NCBI GenBank assembly: GCA_002428385.1
Contig: DIWB01000054.1
Location: 287-7,026 of the forward strand
Direction of reading: 5' to 3'
Source of the DNA: Bacteroidales bacterium UBA6117
GTDB lineage: Bacteria; Bacteroidota; Bacteroidia; Bacteroidales; VadinHA17
DNA length: 6,740 nucleotides
Made by a program: the position numbers and the translations under genes. The notes beneath the pieces are model-generated. The model searched no databases, was not told the origin of the DNA, and saw only the letters and a list, made by a program, of their open reading frames with translations. This document shows, piece by piece, positions 6,701-6,740 of the stretch. Within the stretch, counting starts at the first letter, position 1; each line of letters opens with the position of its first letter.

Positions 6701-6740
6701 GTCAGCACTACCCGTGGCAGTTCTTTTTTTTGCCGTCGGC
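6701..6740 (+). repeat. Direct repeat, copy 2 (40 nt, reaches window end)
   Basis: The unit begins GTCAGCACTAC (6701-6711), has CCGT in place of TTGA, then GGCAGTTCTT (6716-6725), a longer T-run (6726-6731) and GCCGTCGGC (6732-6740). All six differences from copy 1 are substitutions, three of them in the 4-nt variable segment. The terminal GCCGTCGGC may be the left arm of a palindrome that continues past the window edge, so the array may contain further units. Confidence 0.75.

Noticed and set aside
6652..6740. CRISPR array
   Set aside because: Only two units are seen. The 40-nt repeats diverge at six positions, the gap is just 9 nt and no cas gene is present.

Overview
The window looks like chromosomal DNA from a member of the Bacteroidota, probably of the Bacteroidales/Marinilabiliales kind. 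The reasons are the DUF2723-type membrane protein of about 1,070 residues, the secreted HExxH-propeller-barrel protein, A-rich leaders without Shine-Dalgarno sequences, and TAnnTTTG-like promoter elements. This assignment is inferred from sequence character, not from a database search. No phage, plasmid, CRISPR, tRNA or rRNA signal is visible.

Layout. (1) Positions 1-215, plus strand: the 3' end of a group II PLP-dependent (aromatic amino acid type) decarboxylase. It is recognisable only over its last ~40 codons. Upstream of these every frame is closed by a stop, so it appears to be a decayed remnant. (2) Positions 212-3172, minus strand: an intact 986-aa exported protein with a signal peptide, a zinc-metallopeptidase domain (HELTH plus a downstream Glu), a TolB/PD40-like beta-propeller and a C-terminal region that looks like an outer-membrane beta-barrel. 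Its stop codon overlaps the stop of the decarboxylase remnant tail to tail. (3) Positions 3173-3298: a 126-bp divergent intergenic region with candidate promoters in both directions. (4) Positions 3299-6508, plus strand: an intact 1,069-aa polytopic DUF2723 protein (GT-C-like, related to eukaryotic TMEM260 O-mannosyltransferases), with large extracytoplasmic segments and a helical TPR-like tail. (5) Positions 6509-6740: a strong intrinsic terminator, then a dense cluster of short palindromes and 40-nt direct repeats that runs off the window edge.

How the parts may relate. The two large genes are divergently transcribed and both act at the cell envelope: one is a probable outer-membrane protease/receptor-like protein, the other a probable inner-membrane glycosyltransferase working on the periplasmic side. 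Shared control from the 126-bp region is possible, but nothing in the sequence proves a functional link. The most unusual parts are the three-part protease/propeller/barrel protein, the broken decarboxylase tail, and the repeat cluster after the terminator.
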